From Flavobacterium omnivorum (lineage in GTDB: Bacteria; Bacteroidota; Bacteroidia; Flavobacteriales; Flavobacteriaceae): a stretch of DNA of 64,000 nt. Position 1 is the stretch's first letter; each line of letters opens with the position of its first letter. Location: contig NZ_FNDB01000019.1 in assembly GCF_900099915.1 (NCBI RefSeq), positions 1-64,000 of the forward strand, written 5' to 3'. Positions 62,294-64,000 of this stretch are shown here, piece after piece. A model generated the notes under the pieces. The model saw nothing but the letters and a program-made list of their open reading frames with translations. It was not told where the DNA came from and searched no databases. Both the position numbers and the translations under genes were made by a program.

Positions 62294-62344
62294 ATGAAAT
62301 ATGCTGAATTTAATATTGACTATAATAAAAAAGAATTCTTAAAC
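62294..62344 (+). pseudogene. 5' fragment of the gene that follows R4
   Basis: The sequence from 62270 to about 62344 matches 63776 to about 63850, including the ATG and 16 codons (MKYAEFNID...). It breaks off at TTAAAC and joins promoter-like module copy 2. It is a broken duplicate of the hypothetical protein that begins at 63798. Confidence 0.75.
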
Positions 62345-62346
62345 CT

Positions 62347-62418
62347 TCACGCAAACCGCAGTAACTATAACGTTTATTCTTTCGCATGAAAATTGTAAGA
62401 AAAATTTAATATATTTGA
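62347..62418 (+). repeat. promoter-like module, copy 2
   Basis: Second copy of 58794-58865, with TATATTTG at 62410-62417. After it follow a spacer, the shared CAATCTACCC (62447-62456) and a palindrome, the same order as at the head of the array. Confidence 0.8.
62410..62417 (+). promoter_or_regulatory. -7 motif TATATTTG before the protease gene
   Basis: TATATTTG fits TAnnTTTG exactly, in the second copy of the module. Confidence 0.5.
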
Positions 62419-62461
62419 AAAAACATAAGGTGCAATTCAATAGCGACAATCTACCCGATTA

Positions 62462-62520
62462 GGGTTGAGTGTAAACGATATTTCGTGGCGAGTAAAAACA
62501 AATTGACAGTAATTCAACCC
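62462..62520. repeat. palindrome before the protease cassette gene
   Basis: GGGTTGA (62462-62468) and TCAACCC (62514-62520) are perfect terminal inverted repeats, with an internal ACGA/TCGT stem. Differs in sequence from R1-R3 and from R0 but holds the same place relative to CAATCTACCC. Confidence 0.55.
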
Positions 62521-62535
62521 AAAATATAATAACAA

Positions 62536-63708
62536 ATGATAAATATTAGAATCGTAATATTTCTTCTGCTTTCAAATTATTGTGTTGCACAAGATGTAAA
62601 TTTTAATTTAGGGAATTCGAAAGAATTAAACTATTATTCAGAAATACCTTTTGAATATGTTAATGGAAAAATAATAGTTTCAGTATTAATAAATGAAAAT
62701 AAATATAGATTTTTATTAGATACTGGTGCACCAAACCTAATAACAAAAAGATTAAGTACTATTTTAAATCTTGAAAGTTTGCAGGAATTAAAAATTAGTG
62801 ATGCAAATCAAATAAAGTCAACAATGAATATTGTTCAATTACCAAATTTGACAATAGGTAGTATTATTTTTGAAAATTCAGTTGCCTTATCTTCGCAAGA
62901 CGAAAATAATTTAGTATTTGATTGTTTTGAAATTGATGGTTTTATTGGAAGTAATTTATTAAGAAACTCGATTATTCAAATTGATGTTAAAAATAAAATA
63001 TTAATAATAACTAATGATCTTAAAAAACTTCACTTAAACAATGAAAATAGTTCAAAACTATCATTATTTGGGCAACAAAGTAGTCCTTTTATATGGTTAA
63101 AATTAACCGGCTCAAAAGATAGTGGCAAAGAACAAGTACTATTGGATACAGGAATGAAAGGTTTTTATGATATTTCACATAAAAATTATATAAAATTTAA
63201 AGATGAAAAAATTTTTAGTGAAGTTGCAAATGGAAAAGGTTCAGAAAGCATTGGATTAAGCGGGAATTCTCCAGAAAGTGAACAGGTAAGATTACTACTT
63301 AAACATATGAAGATTGCAAATTCAGCTTTCCTAAATATATCGACTACAACTACAAATGATAATAATTCGAGGATAGGAATTGGCTTATTCGAAAATGGTA
63401 TAGGTACAATTGATTTTATTAACAAAAAATTTTATTTTGAACAATATGAACATAATAAAGATTTAATCGAAAAATATTTACCGTTTTCCCGGACAATAAT
63501 AAATAATAAGCTCTCCATCGGTATTGTCTGGGATGAAAAATTGAAAGCTAAAATAAATTACGGTGACGAAATCATTGAAATTAATGGAAAAAACTACGAA
63601 AACTATAAATTATGTGATTTTATTAATAAATCAATTTTTGAGAATATCACAGTTTCAGAAATAAAAATAAGAAATAAAAAAGGTGAAATCAACATAATAA
63701 CATTGTAA
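62536..63708 (+). CDS. two-lobed retropepsin-like aspartic protease with C-terminal PDZ-like domain (cassette gene)
   Basis: A 390-residue export protein with a signal peptide (MINIRIVIFLLLSNYCVAQ). The first aspartic lobe has FLLDTGAPNLIT (Asp62-Thr-Gly), the second VLLDTGMKGFYD (Asp204-Thr-Gly). Both catalytic DTG triads are present on one chain, like pepsin-fold or flavobacterial retropepsin-like enzymes. The C-terminal part (about 320-390, with INYGDEIIEINGKNYENYKL) is PDZ-like. It should cleave proteins in the periplasm or at the surface; substrate unknown. The gene is the largest in the cassette region and is preceded by promoter-like module copy 2. Confidence 0.82.
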   Translation: MINIRIVIFLLLSNYCVAQDVNFNLGNSKELNYYSEIPFEYVNGKIIVSVLINENKYRFLLDTGAPNLITKRLSTILNLESLQELKISDANQIKSTMNIVQLPNLTIGSIIFENSVALSSQDENNLVFDCFEIDGFIGSNLLRNSIIQIDVKNKILIITNDLKKLHLNNENSSKLSLFGQQSSPFIWLKLTGSKDSGKEQVLLDTGMKGFYDISHKNYIKFKDEKIFSEVANGKGSESIGLSGNSPESEQVRLLLKHMKIANSAFLNISTTTTNDNNSRIGIGLFENGIGTIDFINKKFYFEQYEHNKDLIEKYLPFSRTIINNKLSIGIVWDEKLKAKINYGDEIIEINGKNYENYKLCDFINKSIFENITVSEIKIRNKKGEINIITL

Positions 63709-63712
63709 AAAA

Positions 63713-63782
63713 TCACAACAAAAAACTGTTTTGATATAGTGTCTAATTCCATACAACATTTCAATGCAGCGGAACATTATAA
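63713..63782. repeat. shortened attC-like palindrome R4
   Basis: About 70 bp. Begins TCACAAC and ends GGAACATTATAA. Left arm CTGTTTTGATATAG and right arm CATTTCAATGCAGC match the outer arms of R1 and R3, but the apex (about 55 bp) is missing. It looks like an internally deleted attC-like site. Confidence 0.6.
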
Positions 63783-63797
63783 AAAATCAAACTAAAA

Positions 63798-64000
63798 ATG
63801 AAATACGCTGAATTTAATATTGACTCGAATAAAATAGAATTCTTAAACTCAGTTTTTGGAATTGAAAGTGTTTTACTGAATGGAAAAAGAATTTCTAAAA
63901 AGTTTTCTTTTTCTGGAATTACCCACGAAATAAAACTAAACGCCAGAGATTTAGTATTAGAATCCAAATGCAAACAATTCGACAAAAAAGAAATCAAACT
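63798..64000 (+). CDS. hypothetical protein, start only (cut by window edge)
   Basis: Open from ATG 63798 to the window edge (67 codons). Begins MKYAEFNIDSNKIEFLNSV and continues with VLLNGKRISKKFSFSGITHEIKL. It is the next cassette gene after R4, and a 51-bp broken copy of its start lies at 62294-62344. No family recognised. Confidence 0.7.
   Translation, partial: MKYAEFNIDSNKIEFLNSVFGIESVLLNGKRISKKFSFSGITHEIKLNARDLVLESKCKQFDKKEIK

Overview
The window looks like a chromosomal segment of a Flavobacterium or a close relative (Bacteroidota, Flavobacteriia). It is AT-rich, and several leaders carry the Bacteroidota -7 motif TAnnTTTG. Other lineage signs are a type IX secretion type C-like C-terminus, an outer-membrane beta-barrel protein of the TonB-receptor type, the 'long' GAPDH, a DnaJ with a two-motif zinc finger, DUF2805, DUF2721 and DUF2279 proteins, and the many intergenic hairpin repeats typical of flavobacteria. 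No rRNA, tRNA, CRISPR array or prophage was recognised.

Layout. 0-2.2 kb is a decay zone: the start of an IS30-type transposase cut by the window edge, the C-terminal remnant of an M20 peptidase, an intact DUF2721 membrane protein, and a broken partial copy of the beta-barrel gene that lies at 9.8-11.9 kb. 2.3-9.7 kb holds a soluble four-PAS histidine kinase, a REC-PAS-LuxR regulator and a large secreted protein with two ice-binding (DUF3494) domains. 9.8-11.9 kb is an outer-membrane receptor-like gene broken by one in-frame TGA. 12-58.6 kb is ordinary core genome: transport, DNA repair (AlkB), tRNA modification (MtaB), chaperones (GrpE, DnaJ), HisS, PrmC, RibD, DnaA, uridine kinase, DivIC/FtsB-like protein, methylmalonyl-CoA mutase, MltG, DapF, an HtrA protease, GAPDH and an amino acid permease. 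A small ParE/RelE-type toxin-antitoxin pair sits between the two methylmalonyl-CoA mutase subunit genes.

58.7-64 kb is the most unusual part. Same-strand, functionally unrelated genes (frameshifted abiH, a lipoprotein, a SIMPL-domain protein, a two-lobed aspartic protease, and a hypothetical protein cut by the edge) are separated by related imperfect palindromes of about 125 bp. These end in AACGTT or a near match. In three units the first bases are complementary to the start of the same unit's own 3' palindrome. That is the logic of integron gene cassettes with attC sites, yet no integrase lies in the window. A promoter-like module of about 72 bp is duplicated at the head of the array and inside it. 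The array starts next to one of five copies of a flavobacterial repeat family with conserved flanks and a variable central stem.

Working together: the kinase and regulator form a two-component pair that may control the neighbouring ice-binding adhesin (inference). The grpE-dnaJ pair and the natAB-like ABC genes lie on one strand. ribD, a HAD phosphatase and a YigZ protein run together, as do dnaA and a low-molecular-weight phosphatase. mltG, DUF2279, a GNAT protein, a small membrane protein and dapF form a minus-strand cell-envelope cluster. All statements rest on reading the sequence by eye; no database search was run.
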